A stretch of DNA of 64,000 nucleotides from Tritonibacter scottomollicae (lineage in GTDB: Bacteria; Pseudomonadota; Alphaproteobacteria; Rhodobacterales; Rhodobacteraceae). The notes beneath the pieces were generated by a model. It was not told where the DNA came from, did not search any database, and saw only the letters and a list, made by a program, of their open reading frames with translations. A program made the translations under genes and the position numbers. Location: the NCBI RefSeq assembly GCF_003003215.1, contig NZ_PVUF01000004.1:186001-250000 (forward strand), read 5' to 3'. Below are positions 55,553 to 64,000 of the stretch, one piece after another; the stretch's first letter is position 1, and each line of letters starts with the position of its first letter.

Positions 55553-58109
55553 CGAGGATGCGGCTCACCATCTCATTGGTGTCGCGGCTGAGGCCCGAAG
55601 TCGATTTGATGCGCTCCAGCTCGGCCAGCATCAAGGCCTGCCGGGCGTCGTCATAGCGCTTCCAGGTCTGGAAGGCGGTACACATGCGCGCGGTGGTCTG
55701 CGGGTTCAGCGCGTCCAGCGCGATCAACTGATCGGCCAGCAGGCGATAGCCGCTGCCATCCGCCTGATGGAAGCCTGCGTGGTTCATCGACAGCGCCCCC
55801 ATCACCGCGCGGAACCGGTTGGGGTTCTTGATGGTAAACAGCCGGTGCTTGGTCAGTTCCGCCGCCACGGTGGGCGCGCGTTCAGGACGGGCCGTGGCGA
55901 CCTGCAGGGCAAACCACTTGTCCATCACCAGCCGGTCGTCTTGCCATTGTTCGAAGAAGGCGCGGCTTTGGCTCTCGCCCTTTTCGGCCTTCAACAGGCA
56001 GGCCAGCGCGGTGTTCTGCACCGTCATGTTGTCGGCCTCTTCGTATTGCCGCGCCGCCGCTTCGCCGCCGTCGATGCGGGTCATGAGGCCGAGCAGGCGA
56101 CCGTTGAGGGCGCGCGAACCGGCGCCGATGGCATCGGGCTGATAGGGGCCGTCGACCAGCGTGGCGGCAAACAGGCGCGGCAAGCTGTCGGAGAGGCTCT
56201 GCGCCAGGGTTTGGGAGAAGGTCTCTGCCGCGTCGTGGATCGCATCCGGGTCCGGGGTGACGCCCTGATCCGCCAGCGCCTGGGCAATCTCGCTCTCGCT
56301 GGGCGGGGATAGCACGAGGGCGCGGAAGGCCGGATCAAGCGTGTCGTCGCGGACCAGCGTTTTCAGCGCCTCCAGATAGGCCGCATCCGGGCTGGCGCCG
56401 TCCTTTACCATGGCGATGCGCGAGGCCTTGGCCAGTTCGCGCCCCGCTTCCCAGCGGGTGAAGGGGTCGGTGTCATGGGCCAGCAGGAAGGCACGTTCCT
56501 GCGCCGAGGTTTCGCGGTCAAGGATCACCGGCGCGGAGAAATCGCGCAGGATCGACGGCACCGGCTGGGCGTCGAGACCCTCAAAGGAGAAACTCTGCTC
56601 CGCCTGCGTCATCTCCAGCACCGTGGTCGGGACCAGCTCCGCGCCCTCGGCGCTCAGCAGGCCAACGGCGATGGGGATCACCTTGGGATCCTTGTGGTCC
56701 TGACCCGGCGTCGGCGGGGTGCTCTGGCGGAAGGTCAGCGTATAGGTGCCATCGGCGAATGTCTCCGAGACCTTGAGGCGCGGGGTGCCGGCCTGACTGT
56801 ACCAGTTTTTGAACTGCTGCAGATCGCGGCCGGTGCTGTCCTCGAAGACCTTGATCCAGTCCTCGATGGTGCAGGCCTGACCGTCGTGACGGTCGAAATA
56901 GAGATCCACCGCGGTGTAGTAGGCCGCATCGCCAACCAGTCGTTTCAGCATGCCGATCACCTCGGCGCCCTTCTCGTAGACGGTGGCGGTGTAGAAGTTG
57001 TTGATCTCCTGAAAGGACTCGGGCCGCACCGGGTGGGCGAGGGGGCCGTTGTCCTCGGGGAACTGACGGGCGCGCAGGTCGATGGCATCCTCGATCCGCT
57101 TCACCGGGGCGGAGCGCATGTCGGCGGTGAACTGCGCGTCGCGATAGACCGTCAGACCCTCTTTGAGGCAGAGCTGGAACCAGTCGCGGCAGGTGATCCG
57201 GTTGCCGGTCCAGTTGTGAAAATACTCATGGGCGATAATCGCCTCAATTCTCTCAAAATTGGAATCAGTTGAGGTCTCAGGGCTGGCGAGGACGCAGGAA
57301 GAGTTGAAAATGTTCAAGCCCTTGTTCTCCATCGCTCCCATGTTGAAGTCATCCACGGCGACGATATTGAACACGTCGAGGTCGTATTCGCGGCCATAGA
57401 CTTCCTCGTCCCAGGTCATCGACTTCTTTAGCGCGTCCATGCCAAAGGCGCATTTGTGCTCATCGCCCGGACGCACCCAGATGTTGAGCATAACCTCCTT
57501 GCCCGATCGGGTGGTGAAGCGGTCGGGGTGGTTGACCAGATCGCCCGCCACCAGTGCAAAGAGGTAGGCCGGTTTGGGCCAGGGATCGTGCCATTCGGCA
57601 AAACCGCCACCAGCATCCACCGGGTTGCCGTTCGACAGCATCACCTTTTCGTCGCCCTCGATGCGCACGCTGAAGGTGGACATCACGTCGGGGCGGTCGG
57701 GGTAGTAGGTGATCTTGCGAAAGCCCTCGGCCTCGCATTGGGTGCAATACATGCCGTTGGACATATATAGCCCTTCGAGCGCGGTATTGGCCTGTGGGTT
57801 GATCTCCACCTCGGCTTCCCAGACGAAGGGCTGGTCCGGCACATCGCAGGTGAGGCCGCTGGCAGTGAGCTCGGGCGTGACCTCGGCGCCGTCGATGCGG
57901 GCGGAGATCAGCGACAGCTGCTCGCCATGCAGAAAAAATGTTCGATCCGCGGCATCTGATTTCGGGGTGAAATGGATCTTTGACAGCACCCGCGTGGTGT
58001 CCGGAGCGAGGCGAAAGATCAGCTCGACACGATCCACCTCAAAACCGAATGGCGTGTAATCTTTCAGGTAAAAGGTCTCGGGCTGCGTGGCTGGAGCGGC
58101 ATCGTTCAT
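55545..58109 (-). CDS. pepN: Aminopeptidase N (M1 family)
   Basis: 854 residues, with AAGGAT before the ATG. PepN is the main broad-specificity aminopeptidase. M1 motifs: the exopeptidase motif GAMENKGLNIFN, the zinc motif HEYFHNWTGNRITC with the third ligand Glu in LKEGLTVYRD. N-terminal beta domain, catalytic domain, a small beta domain and a long helical C-terminal domain match the E. coli type. The short gene at 55106 follows in the same operon. Confidence 0.96.
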   Translation of the reverse strand: MNDAAPATQPETFYLKDYTPFGFEVDRVELIFRLAPDTTRVLSKIHFTPKSDAADRTFFLHGEQLSLISARIDGAEVTPELTASGLTCDVPDQPFVWEAEVEINPQANTALEGLYMSNGMYCTQCEAEGFRKITYYPDRPDVMSTFSVRIEGDEKVMLSNGNPVDAGGGFAEWHDPWPKPAYLFALVAGDLVNHPDRFTTRSGKEVMLNIWVRPGDEHKCAFGMDALKKSMTWDEEVYGREYDLDVFNIVAVDDFNMGAMENKGLNIFNSSCVLASPETSTDSNFERIEAIIAHEYFHNWTGNRITCRDWFQLCLKEGLTVYRDAQFTADMRSAPVKRIEDAIDLRARQFPEDNGPLAHPVRPESFQEINNFYTATVYEKGAEVIGMLKRLVGDAAYYTAVDLYFDRHDGQACTIEDWIKVFEDSTGRDLQQFKNWYSQAGTPRLKVSETFADGTYTLTFRQSTPPTPGQDHKDPKVIPIAVGLLSAEGAELVPTTVLEMTQAEQSFSFEGLDAQPVPSILRDFSAPVILDRETSAQERAFLLAHDTDPFTRWEAGRELAKASRIAMVKDGASPDAAYLEALKTLVRDDTLDPAFRALVLSPPSESEIAQALADQGVTPDPDAIHDAAETFSQTLAQSLSDSLPRLFAATLVDGPYQPDAIGAGSRALNGRLLGLMTRIDGGEAAARQYEEADNMTVQNTALACLLKAEKGESQSRAFFEQWQDDRLVMDKWFALQVATARPERAPTVAAELTKHRLFTIKNPNRFRAVMGALSMNHAGFHQADGSGYRLLADQLIALDALNPQTTARMCTAFQTWKRYDDARQALMLAELERIKSTSGLSRDTNEMVSRILDA

Positions 58110-58232
58110 AAAAGCATCCTTCGAGAAATTTTGGAACCTGCGCGGCGGACGCGCGTTTGTCTACCAAGACCTATGCAAGAGAGGGCAGGCGGGCAAGCGC
58201 CCTTCGTGCTCTCGCTATGAAAGGAGAAGCTC

Positions 58233-58451
58233 ATGGCTGAAGCTGATACACCAATGACCACCCAGCGTGAGGTCCGTGAACGCAAGCGCGGGCTATATTG
58301 GCTGATCGCGGCACTTGTTCTGCTCGTGCTCTGCTTTGCCGTCTTTGGCCTGGCATATGACTTCGCTGAGGAAGGTGCCGCGACGCTGGGCGATGATAGC
58401 AGCGCTGTCGTTTCCGGAGAGGCCGAAGCCGTCGGTGTCGACGGGGAATAG
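58233..58451 (+). CDS. Small single-pass membrane protein
   Basis: 72 residues with AAGGAG before the ATG. A basic N-terminus (REVRERKRG), one membrane helix (LYWLIAALVLLVLCFAVFGL) and an acidic, small-residue tail ending in GDDSSAVVSGEAEAVGVDG. It resembles the next gene product in plan (basic head, one helix, acidic tail), though the sequences differ. Function unknown. Divergent from pepN. Confidence 0.7.
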   Translation: MAEADTPMTTQREVRERKRGLYWLIAALVLLVLCFAVFGLAYDFAEEGAATLGDDSSAVVSGEAEAVGVDGE

Positions 58452-58511
58452 TTCCCGGCCGAGAGGCGCTCCCGCCAAGAAATACCCTAAACGCACAGAC
58501 CCGGAGGTCAC

Positions 58512-58712
58512 ATGTCCGCACCTGACACCAACATCGAAAAAGAAGAGAAGCGCCACAAACCCAGCCTGATTGCCATTCGCGTCTCCATCGTCGTTGTATT
58601 GGTGATGCTTGGGGTTTTCCTGCTGTCCGTCGCCAACAACGCGTCTGATGAGGAGGTGGCCACCGATGAGGTTCCCTCGCTGACGGATGAGCAGGTCGGT
58701 GTGAGCGACTAA
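58512..58712 (+). CDS. Small single-pass membrane protein, second of a pair
   Basis: 66 residues with CGGAGG just upstream of the ATG. Charged N-terminus (NIEKEEKRHKPS), one helix (LIAIRVSIVVVLVMLGVFLL), acidic tail (ASDEEVATDEVPSLTDEQ). Same plan as the gene 60 bp upstream; the pair is probably one operon. Function unknown. Confidence 0.65.
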   Translation: MSAPDTNIEKEEKRHKPSLIAIRVSIVVVLVMLGVFLLSVANNASDEEVATDEVPSLTDEQVGVSD

Positions 58713-58982
58713 GATTTGTTGAGCGCGAATATGTAGAACTCGCGGTTCAGGTGCAGCCCGTCATCGTAAAGGGCAGGGTGGTCGTGTGCGGTCGTTGAAA
58801 GATGCAGCGACCCTCGTCGGTGTATCGCGCTCTCGTCCCTCGGTGGTTGCTGGAAATTTTGAGCACTTTCTTGGAAAACAAGAAGATGCGTTTGCATTTC
58901 CAGTTTGCCGGTTTTGTTGCCGATGCGAAACTTTTCCCGTATCACACGGCATGCAATCGTGTACCGCCAAGAGGGGTGAACT
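58713..58982. other. Gap before glcB, possible gene remnant
   Basis: On the minus strand, residues before a stop at 58709 read HDHPALYDDGLHLNREFYIF, which looks like the end of a methyltransferase-type protein, but the frame is only 78 codons and has no recognisable start. It may be the 3' end of a lost gene. No glcB promoter could be assigned with confidence. Confidence 0.3.
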
Positions 58983-61112
58983 ATGAGCCGGATCGAACGG
59001 AATGGACTTCAGGTGGCCTCCACACTGGCGGCCTTTGTCGAAGAAAGCGCCCTTCCGGGCACAGGGATCAGCGCCGACGCGTTCTGGGACGGGCTGTCCG
59101 GTCTGGTGAACGGAATGGGCGACGAGAACCGCGCACTTCTGGCCAAACGTGAGTCCATTCAGGGTCAGATTGACGCCTGGCATCTTGAGCGGCGCGGTCA
59201 GCCCCATGACGCTGCTGCCTACAAGAGTTTTCTCGAAGAGATCGGCTATCTGGTACCTGAGGGCGCGGATTTTGAGGTGGAGACCACCGATGTCGATCCC
59301 GAGATCGCGCATATTCCCGGCCCTCAACTGGTGGTGCCGATCACCAATGCGCGCTTTGCGCTGAACGCGGCGAATGCCCGTTGGGGCAGCCTCTACGATG
59401 CGCTCTATGGCACTGATGCCATGGGCGATCTGCCGACCGGCAAAGGCTATGACGCCGCGCGCGGTGCACGGGTGATTGCCTGGGGGCGCAGCTTCTTGGA
59501 TGAGATTTTCCCGCTGGCCGAGGGATCGTGGAGTGACGTGGCCGCGCTGGCGGTCAAAGACGGACAGTTGGTGCCTGGACTGCAAGACGCTGCAAAATTC
59601 GCCGGCTTTGCTGGCGACGCGGCTACACCCTCACGTGTTTTCTTGAAAAACAATGGCTTGCACCTGATCCTTGAAGTGGACCGCTCCGGCAATATCGGCG
59701 CTGTGGACACTGCTGGGATCAATGACATCACGCTTGAGTCGGCGCTGTCCACGATCATGGACTGCGAAGATTCCGTGGCCTGTGTTGATGCCGAAGACAA
59801 GGTGACGGCCTATGCCAACTGGCTTGGCCTGATGAGACGTGACCTGGCCGAAGAGGTCTCCAAGGGCGGCAAGAGCTTTACCCGCGTGCTGAACGGCGAT
59901 GTGGACTACACAACCCCCGCAGGCGAGGCGGCATCCCTGAAGGGGCGCTCGCTCCTGCTGGTGCGCAACGTGGGCCACCTCATGACCAACCCGGCGGTGC
60001 TGGACAGCGAGGGCCGCGAGGCGGGCGAGGGGTTCCTTGACGCCATGATCACCGTGCTGATCGCGATGCACGACCTGAAAGCAGAGGGCGGCAACTCGCT
60101 GCATGGCTCTGTCTATGTGGTCAAGCCGAAGATGCACGGGCCGGAGGAAGTCGCCTTTGCGGTGAAGATCTTTGATCATGTCGAGGACGCGCTGGACCTG
60201 CCGCGCAACACCGTCAAGATCGGCATCATGGACGAGGAGCGCCGCACCTCGGTGAACCTCAAGGAATGTATCCGCGCCGCAAAATCGCGTGTGGCCTTTA
60301 TCAACACCGGGTTCCTTGACCGCACGGGGGATGAGATTCACACTTCGATGGAGGCCGGCCCGATGCTCATGAAGGGTGAGATGAAGGGCACCGCCTGGAT
60401 CGCCTCCTACGAGGATCGCAATGTCGATATCGGGCTGGCCTGTGGTCTCAAGGGGCGCGCGCAGATCGGCAAGGGCATGTGGGCCATGCCGGATCGTATG
60501 GGCGAGATGCTGGAGGCGAAAGTCGGCCATCCGCAGTCCGGTGCGACCTGCGCCTGGGTGCCATCGCCCACCGCCGCGACCCTGCACGCAACCCACTACC
60601 ACCGTGTCGATGTGCATGCCCGTCAGGACGCGCTGAAGGCGGCGGGCGCCCGTGGGACGCTGGCTGATCTGCTGACCATTCCAGTCATGGACGGCCAGAA
60701 CCTGTCAGATATCGAGATCGCGCGCGAAATCGAGAACAATGCGCAAGGCATCCTCGGCTATGTCGTGCGCTGGGTCGATCAGGGCGTTGGCTGCTCCAAG
60801 GTGCCGGACATCAACGACGTGGGCCTGATGGAAGACCGCGCCACCTGCCGGATCTCCAGCCAGGCGCTGGCAAACTGGCTGCACCATGGCGTTGTGTCCG
60901 AGGAACAGGTGATGGCTGCGATGCAGAAGATGGCCGCCGTGGTTGACGGGCAGAACGCGTCTGATCCGACCTACCACGCGATGTCGCCGGGGTTCGACGG
61001 TGTCGCGTTTCAGGCCGCCTGTGATCTGGTGTTCAAAGGTCGTGTGCAGCCCTCAGGCTATACCGAACCAGTGCTGCATGCGCGGCGTCTGGAGTTGAAA
61101 GCAAAAGGCTAA
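58983..61112 (+). CDS. glcB: Malate synthase G
   Basis: 709 residues. The enzyme condenses glyoxylate and acetyl-CoA to malate. Length and domains fit isoform G (TIM barrel with inserted beta domain and C-terminal plug), not the shorter isoform A. Visible: [82 protein letters not shown] and [21 protein letters not shown]. Isocitrate lyase is not in the window, so its role may be glyoxylate use in general. AGAGGGG precedes the ATG; a terminator follows. Confidence 0.96.
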   Translation: MSRIERNGLQVASTLAAFVEESALPGTGISADAFWDGLSGLVNGMGDENRALLAKRESIQGQIDAWHLERRGQPHDAAAYKSFLEEIGYLVPEGADFEVETTDVDPEIAHIPGPQLVVPITNARFALNAANARWGSLYDALYGTDAMGDLPTGKGYDAARGARVIAWGRSFLDEIFPLAEGSWSDVAALAVKDGQLVPGLQDAAKFAGFAGDAATPSRVFLKNNGLHLILEVDRSGNIGAVDTAGINDITLESALSTIMDCEDSVACVDAEDKVTAYANWLGLMRRDLAEEVSKGGKSFTRVLNGDVDYTTPAGEAASLKGRSLLLVRNVGHLMTNPAVLDSEGREAGEGFLDAMITVLIAMHDLKAEGGNSLHGSVYVVKPKMHGPEEVAFAVKIFDHVEDALDLPRNTVKIGIMDEERRTSVNLKECIRAAKSRVAFINTGFLDRTGDEIHTSMEAGPMLMKGEMKGTAWIASYEDRNVDIGLACGLKGRAQIGKGMWAMPDRMGEMLEAKVGHPQSGATCAWVPSPTAATLHATHYHRVDVHARQDALKAAGARGTLADLLTIPVMDGQNLSDIEIAREIENNAQGILGYVVRWVDQGVGCSKVPDINDVGLMEDRATCRISSQALANWLHHGVVSEEQVMAAMQKMAAVVDGQNASDPTYHAMSPGFDGVAFQAACDLVFKGRVQPSGYTEPVLHARRLELKAKG

Positions 61113-61169
61113 GTCGCCTGCTTGATTGATTTTGAATGTCCGGTTGAGCCGTATGGCTGACCTGAACAG

Positions 61170-61198
61170 AAAGCCGGGGGCGCACCCCGGCTTTTCTT
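61170..61198 (+). terminator. Intrinsic terminator of glcB
   Basis: AAAGCCGGGG (61170-61179) pairs perfectly with CCCCGGCTTT (61185-61194) around GCGCA, followed by TCTTTT. It lies 58 bp after the stop. The following 170 bp hold no frame that I support. Confidence 0.85.
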
Positions 61199-61374
61199 TT
61201 GGGGACGCGCGCGCCGCTCTCTCGGTGCTATCTGTCGTCGCGTATCTTTCATGCAAAGGTGTGCCGACTGAGTGTGTCCGATTTATCAACGATTTGCGTA
61301 CACCATGCGCGTAGCGCGCGCAGAATACGTCAGCGAAGACGCAGATGCGGTCATGTGCGTCAGTGAACAGAGCT

Positions 61375-61403
61375 TTGCGCCATTGGCGGACTTGCGCTAA
61401 AAT
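61375..61403 (+). promoter_or_regulatory. Sigma70-like promoter of the glutamine amidotransferase-like gene
   Basis: TTGCGC (61375-61380), exactly 17 nt, TAAAAT (61398-61403; 5 of 6 to consensus). The start would be near 61410, giving a ~30-nt leader to the ATG at 61442. Confidence 0.55.
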
Positions 61404-61441
61404 CGAAAGGCGCTTTAGGGTGATGTGCAGCGTCTGATCTC

Positions 61442-62248
61442 ATGAACAAACCTGAACTGGAGACCTCTATCGTGCGCCCCACAGTCGGCATTATCGGCAA
61501 TTCCTACCTGATGAATGATCAATATCCGACCCATGCGGGAGGGACGATGAACTCGGATGCGGTGGCCAATGTTTCTGGCTGTCTGCCGCTGCTGATCCCG
61601 ACCGATCCGCGCTACGTGAGCGTTGAGGAGCTTCTGGAGAGTTTTGACGGTTTCCTGCTCACCGGTGGGCGCCCCAACGTGCACCCGGAGGAATACGGCG
61701 AGGATCCGACGGAGGCGCATGGGGATTTCGATCGGGCGCGGGATGCGATTACGCTGCCGCTGGTGCGGGCCTGCGTGGAGCGCGGTCAGCCGTTTCTAGG
61801 GATCTGTCGCGGTTTTCAGGAGGTGAATGTTGCGCTTGGCGGGACGCTCTATCCGGAAATTCGTGATTTGCCGGGGCGGTCCAACCACCGGATGCCCCCC
61901 GATGGCACCATCGAAGAGAAATTCGCACTGCGCCATCCGGTGACGCTGACCGAGGGCGGCCTGTTCCACCAGCTGTTCGGTGCGACCGAAGTGATGACCA
62001 ATACGTTGCATGGGCAGGGCATCAAGACGGCTGGCGCGCGTATCGTCATCGACGGTCAGGCGCAGGACGGCACGCCGGAGGCGATTTACGTCAAGGACGC
62101 GCCGGGGTTCACGCTCGCGGTGCAATGGCACCCGGAGTATCGCGCTGGCGAAGACCCGGTGTCGAGGCCGCTGTTCGAGGCCTTTGGCACCGCAGCGCGA
62201 TCCTGGCTGGCGGGGGTGAGACCGGCCCCCCTGCAGCTCTCGGCCTGA
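61442..62248 (+). CDS. Class I glutamine amidotransferase-like hydrolase (PuuD / peptidase C26 family)
   Basis: 268 residues. The catalytic Cys is in FLGICRGFQEVNVALGG, the His in LAVQWHPEY, as in gamma-glutamyl-gamma-aminobutyrate hydrolases. LTGGRPNVHPEEYG is also a family motif. PuuD cleaves gamma-Glu-GABA in putrescine breakdown, but no other puu genes are nearby, so the substrate is uncertain. A hairpin GCGAGGC/GCCTCGC (62266-62282) followed by ATATTTTT ends the transcript. Confidence 0.88.
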   Translation: MNKPELETSIVRPTVGIIGNSYLMNDQYPTHAGGTMNSDAVANVSGCLPLLIPTDPRYVSVEELLESFDGFLLTGGRPNVHPEEYGEDPTEAHGDFDRARDAITLPLVRACVERGQPFLGICRGFQEVNVALGGTLYPEIRDLPGRSNHRMPPDGTIEEKFALRHPVTLTEGGLFHQLFGATEVMTNTLHGQGIKTAGARIVIDGQAQDGTPEAIYVKDAPGFTLAVQWHPEYRAGEDPVSRPLFEAFGTAARSWLAGVRPAPLQLSA

Positions 62249-62265
62249 AGCCGCCGGGGTTGGCA

Positions 62266-62297
62266 GCGAGGCTCTGCCTCGCGCTCCGAGATATTTT
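62266..62297 (+). terminator. Terminator-like hairpin
   Basis: GCGAGGC (62266-62272) pairs with GCCTCGC (62276-62282) around TCT. A T-run (ATATTTTT) comes about 10 nt after the stem, further than ideal. I have seen the following GAGATATTTTTGAAAAGATG type of sequence in other Rhodobacteraceae gaps. Confidence 0.5.
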
Positions 62298-62393
62298 TGA
62301 AAAGATGAAAACAGGGCCGTGCGCTCTGCGTCTGGCCCGGGAAGAACTTCAGGATCAGGGGGTGAGGCCCAATCTCCGATGCGCTGGCGCAAC

Positions 62394-63146
62394 TTAGATC
62401 TGTCCGCCGGCGATCTCGATGGCCTGGCCGCTGACCGACTCCGACCCTGGCCCACAGAGCCATAGGGCGGCGGCGGCGACCTCTTCCGGGGCGATCAGTC
62501 GTTTGTGGCGGTTCGACTTCACCATCATCTGCAGCGCCGCGTCGGGGTCTATCCCGGCACGGTCGGCGATGGAGGCGGTATTGCGCGCCACGATCGGGGT
62601 GTCGACATATCCCGGGCAGAGGGCGTTGAAGGTGAACGGTGTGCCAAGGTAATCCTCGCTCAGCGACCGGGTCAGACCGATCAGCCCGTGTTTGCTGGCG
62701 CTGTAGCAGGGCGCGCCCTTCAGCCCCCGGACCCCGGCGATGGAGGAAATGGTGAGCACACGTCCCCAATCCGTCTGGTGCATCGATTTCATGCATTCGC
62801 GAATGGTCAGAAAGGCGCCGTCCAGATTGGTGGCCATCATGTCGCGCCAGAACTGCAGGCTCATTTTGTGCAACGCCTTGCCTTCGGCCACGCCGGCATT
62901 GGCGACGCAGATCTGGATCGGCCCGCGCGCCGCGACCGCAGCGGCCACCCGGGTGCGCACATCCTCTTCGTCGCGTACATCCATCGTCATTGCGTGCAGC
63001 CCTGCGGTGGCGACCTCCTCGAGCACCTGTTGGCGCCGTCCGGTGATGGTGACCTGCGCGCCTTCGGCGGCGAGCGCCCGCGCAATGGCAAGACCGATCC
63101 CGGTGCCGCCGCCGGTGACAAGCGCGTGTTTTCCAGAAATGCTCAT
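62394..63146 (-). CDS. Short-chain dehydrogenase/reductase
   Basis: 250 residues. Classical SDR: NAD(P)-binding TGGGTGIGLAIA at the start, NAG motif in CVANAGVAEG, catalytic Ser (ISSIAG), Tyr and Lys (CYSASKHGL). The end GQAIEIAGGQI is also typical. The overall pattern is near 3-hydroxybutyrate dehydrogenase and FabG-type enzymes, so the substrate cannot be fixed. AGGGAGGA lies before the ATG on the minus strand. Divergent from pntA. Confidence 0.88.
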   Translation of the reverse strand: MSISGKHALVTGGGTGIGLAIARALAAEGAQVTITGRRQQVLEEVATAGLHAMTMDVRDEEDVRTRVAAAVAARGPIQICVANAGVAEGKALHKMSLQFWRDMMATNLDGAFLTIRECMKSMHQTDWGRVLTISSIAGVRGLKGAPCYSASKHGLIGLTRSLSEDYLGTPFTFNALCPGYVDTPIVARNTASIADRAGIDPDAALQMMVKSNRHKRLIAPEEVAAAALWLCGPGSESVSGQAIEIAGGQI

Positions 63147-63438
63147 GACGAAGTCCTCCCTTGATGACTGAGCCTATCCCGAGCCTGCGCCAGGGCAAGC
63201 ACGCCGTCCCGTCATAATGTTGTGCCGGATTGGACAATCTGGCAGTTTGCGGGGTGAAATTGGCGCGAACAGAGGTTGAATTGTCGCAATGGGCGAGAAT
63301 TCTGAGGAGGATGCTTTTCATTCTCGCGCACATCTGTTGCTTTGAGCGCGAGCGTCCGGTGTCCAGTGACTGGTAGGTTCCATGCAAGACGCGGAACTGC
63401 CTGATATCCCATGGACTTGCCGCGACGCAGCGAAAAGC

Positions 63439-63467
63439 TTGCGCAATAATATTGCGCCGTGTATGTA
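63439..63467 (+). promoter_or_regulatory. Promoter with 17-bp palindromic operator upstream of pntA
   Basis: TTGCGC (63439-63444), 17-nt spacer, TATGTA (63462-63467). The palindrome GCGCAAT-AAT-ATTGCGC (63441-63457) covers the -35 and most of the spacer, the typical place for a repressor. The start would be near 63474, 54 nt before pntA. The rest of the 63147-63527 gap shows nothing I can support. Confidence 0.5.
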
Positions 63468-63527
63468 GGGTATTTGCGAAACGTGCGCAGCCGGTCGAGG
63501 TGATCGGTGCAGACAGGGGGAAGACTG

Positions 63528-64000
63528 GTGAAAATAGGCACACCAAAAGAGATAGCTGAGGGCGAGGCACGCGTTGCAATGACGCCTGCGTCGGCTCTGG
63601 ATCTTCAGAAACTGGGGTTTGAATGCTGTATCGAGGCCGGGGCCGGACAGGCGGCGGGCTTTACCGATGCAGCCTATTCCGAGGCTGGCGTTGAGGTGGT
63701 CAAGACCGCCGCCGCGCTGTGGAAAACAGCCGACATCATCGCCAAGGTGCGGCAGCCAAACGAGACCGAGCTGAAGCGATTGACCAAGGCAAAAACGCTG
63801 ATCTCCTTCTTCAACCCGGGCGGCAATAAGGATGGGCTTGAGCTGGCCAAATCCAAGGGCGCCACGGTGATCGCCATGGAAATGGTGCCGCGGATCTCCC
63901 GCGCGCAGAAGATGGACGCGTTGAGTTCGATGGCGAATATCGCCGGCTATCGCGCGGTGATCGAGGCAGGCAACAACTTTGATCGCTTCTTCACTGGCCA
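63528..64000 (+). CDS. pntA: NAD(P) transhydrogenase subunit alpha, 3' truncated by window
   Basis: 157 residues visible from GTG 63528 (AGGGGGAAG upstream). Begins KIGTPKEIAEGEARVAMTP with the dI-domain motifs ISFFNPGGNKDGLEL and AMEMVPRISRAQKMDALSSMANIAGYRAV, which is characteristic of PntA and related to alanine dehydrogenase; the RISRAQKMDALSS motif favours PntA. The enzyme couples proton transfer across the membrane to hydride transfer between NADH and NADP. The nucleotide-binding loop and membrane part lie beyond the window. Confidence 0.92.
   Translation, partial: MKIGTPKEIAEGEARVAMTPASALDLQKLGFECCIEAGAGQAAGFTDAAYSEAGVEVVKTAAALWKTADIIAKVRQPNETELKRLTKAKTLISFFNPGGNKDGLELAKSKGATVIAMEMVPRISRAQKMDALSSMANIAGYRAVIEAGNNFDRFFTG

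Noticed and set aside
1-64000. CRISPR array, rRNA or insertion sequence
   Set aside because: No regularly spaced identical repeats, no rRNA-like sequence and no transposase gene found in the window.

Overview
The window is a GC-rich chromosome segment of an alphaproteobacterium of the family Rhodobacteraceae, most likely the marine roseobacter group. This rests on the gene content (CobS/CobT with a J-domain protein and BolA, a tandem pair of small DUF2484-like proteins between murC and murB, malate synthase G beside PntA) and on a long mraZ leader of the UpsM type, a trait reported only for this family. No genus is claimed.

Region 1 (1-~7530) is the right end of a prophage. It holds a tail-tip/host-specificity protein cut by the window edge, a tail fibre, two small tail genes, and a tightly overlapping four-gene cassette. 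The cassette encodes a Com-like zinc-finger translational regulator, a 60-residue protein, an ABC ATPase fused to a GNAT acyltransferase domain, and a small formyltransferase. In phage Mu, Com controls translation of the DNA-modification gene mom, itself a GNAT-fold protein. By position and overlap I propose this is a composite phage DNA-modification system in which the ABC-GNAT fusion takes the place of Mom. It is the most interesting locus in the window.

Region 2 (~7531-33650) is the division and cell wall (dcw) cluster. It starts with an extended leader carrying a strong intrinsic terminator (UpsM-like), then mraZ-rsmH-ftsL-ftsI-murE-murF-mraY. A repeat-rich 520-bp gap precedes murD, followed by an interruption (DUF1127 protein, LysR regulator, HI0933-type flavoprotein), then ftsW-murG-murC-two small membrane proteins-murB-ddl-ftsQ-ftsA-ftsZ, lpxC and bamD. 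Together these make lipid II, flip and polymerise it at the septum, and build the Z ring. LpxC and BamD add outer-membrane synthesis. Three DnaA-box-like sites in perfect 11-bp phase lie directly upstream of a sigma70-like promoter before ftsZ.

Region 3 (33650-58700) is general chromosome: recN, a CLC chloride channel, aminopeptidase P, cobaltochelatase subunits cobT/cobS, a membrane methyltransferase, a J-domain protein, bolA, pepT, gatB, tex, pepN and several unknowns. One unknown (47890-49200) has 62 consecutive codons ending in C, encoding an Ala-rich tract. GC-rich palindromic elements occupy several gaps (15844, 40322, 42507, 49208).

Region 4 (58983-64000) holds malate synthase G, a class I glutamine amidotransferase-like hydrolase, a short-chain dehydrogenase and the start of pntA. 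No tRNA, rRNA, CRISPR array or insertion sequence was recognised.
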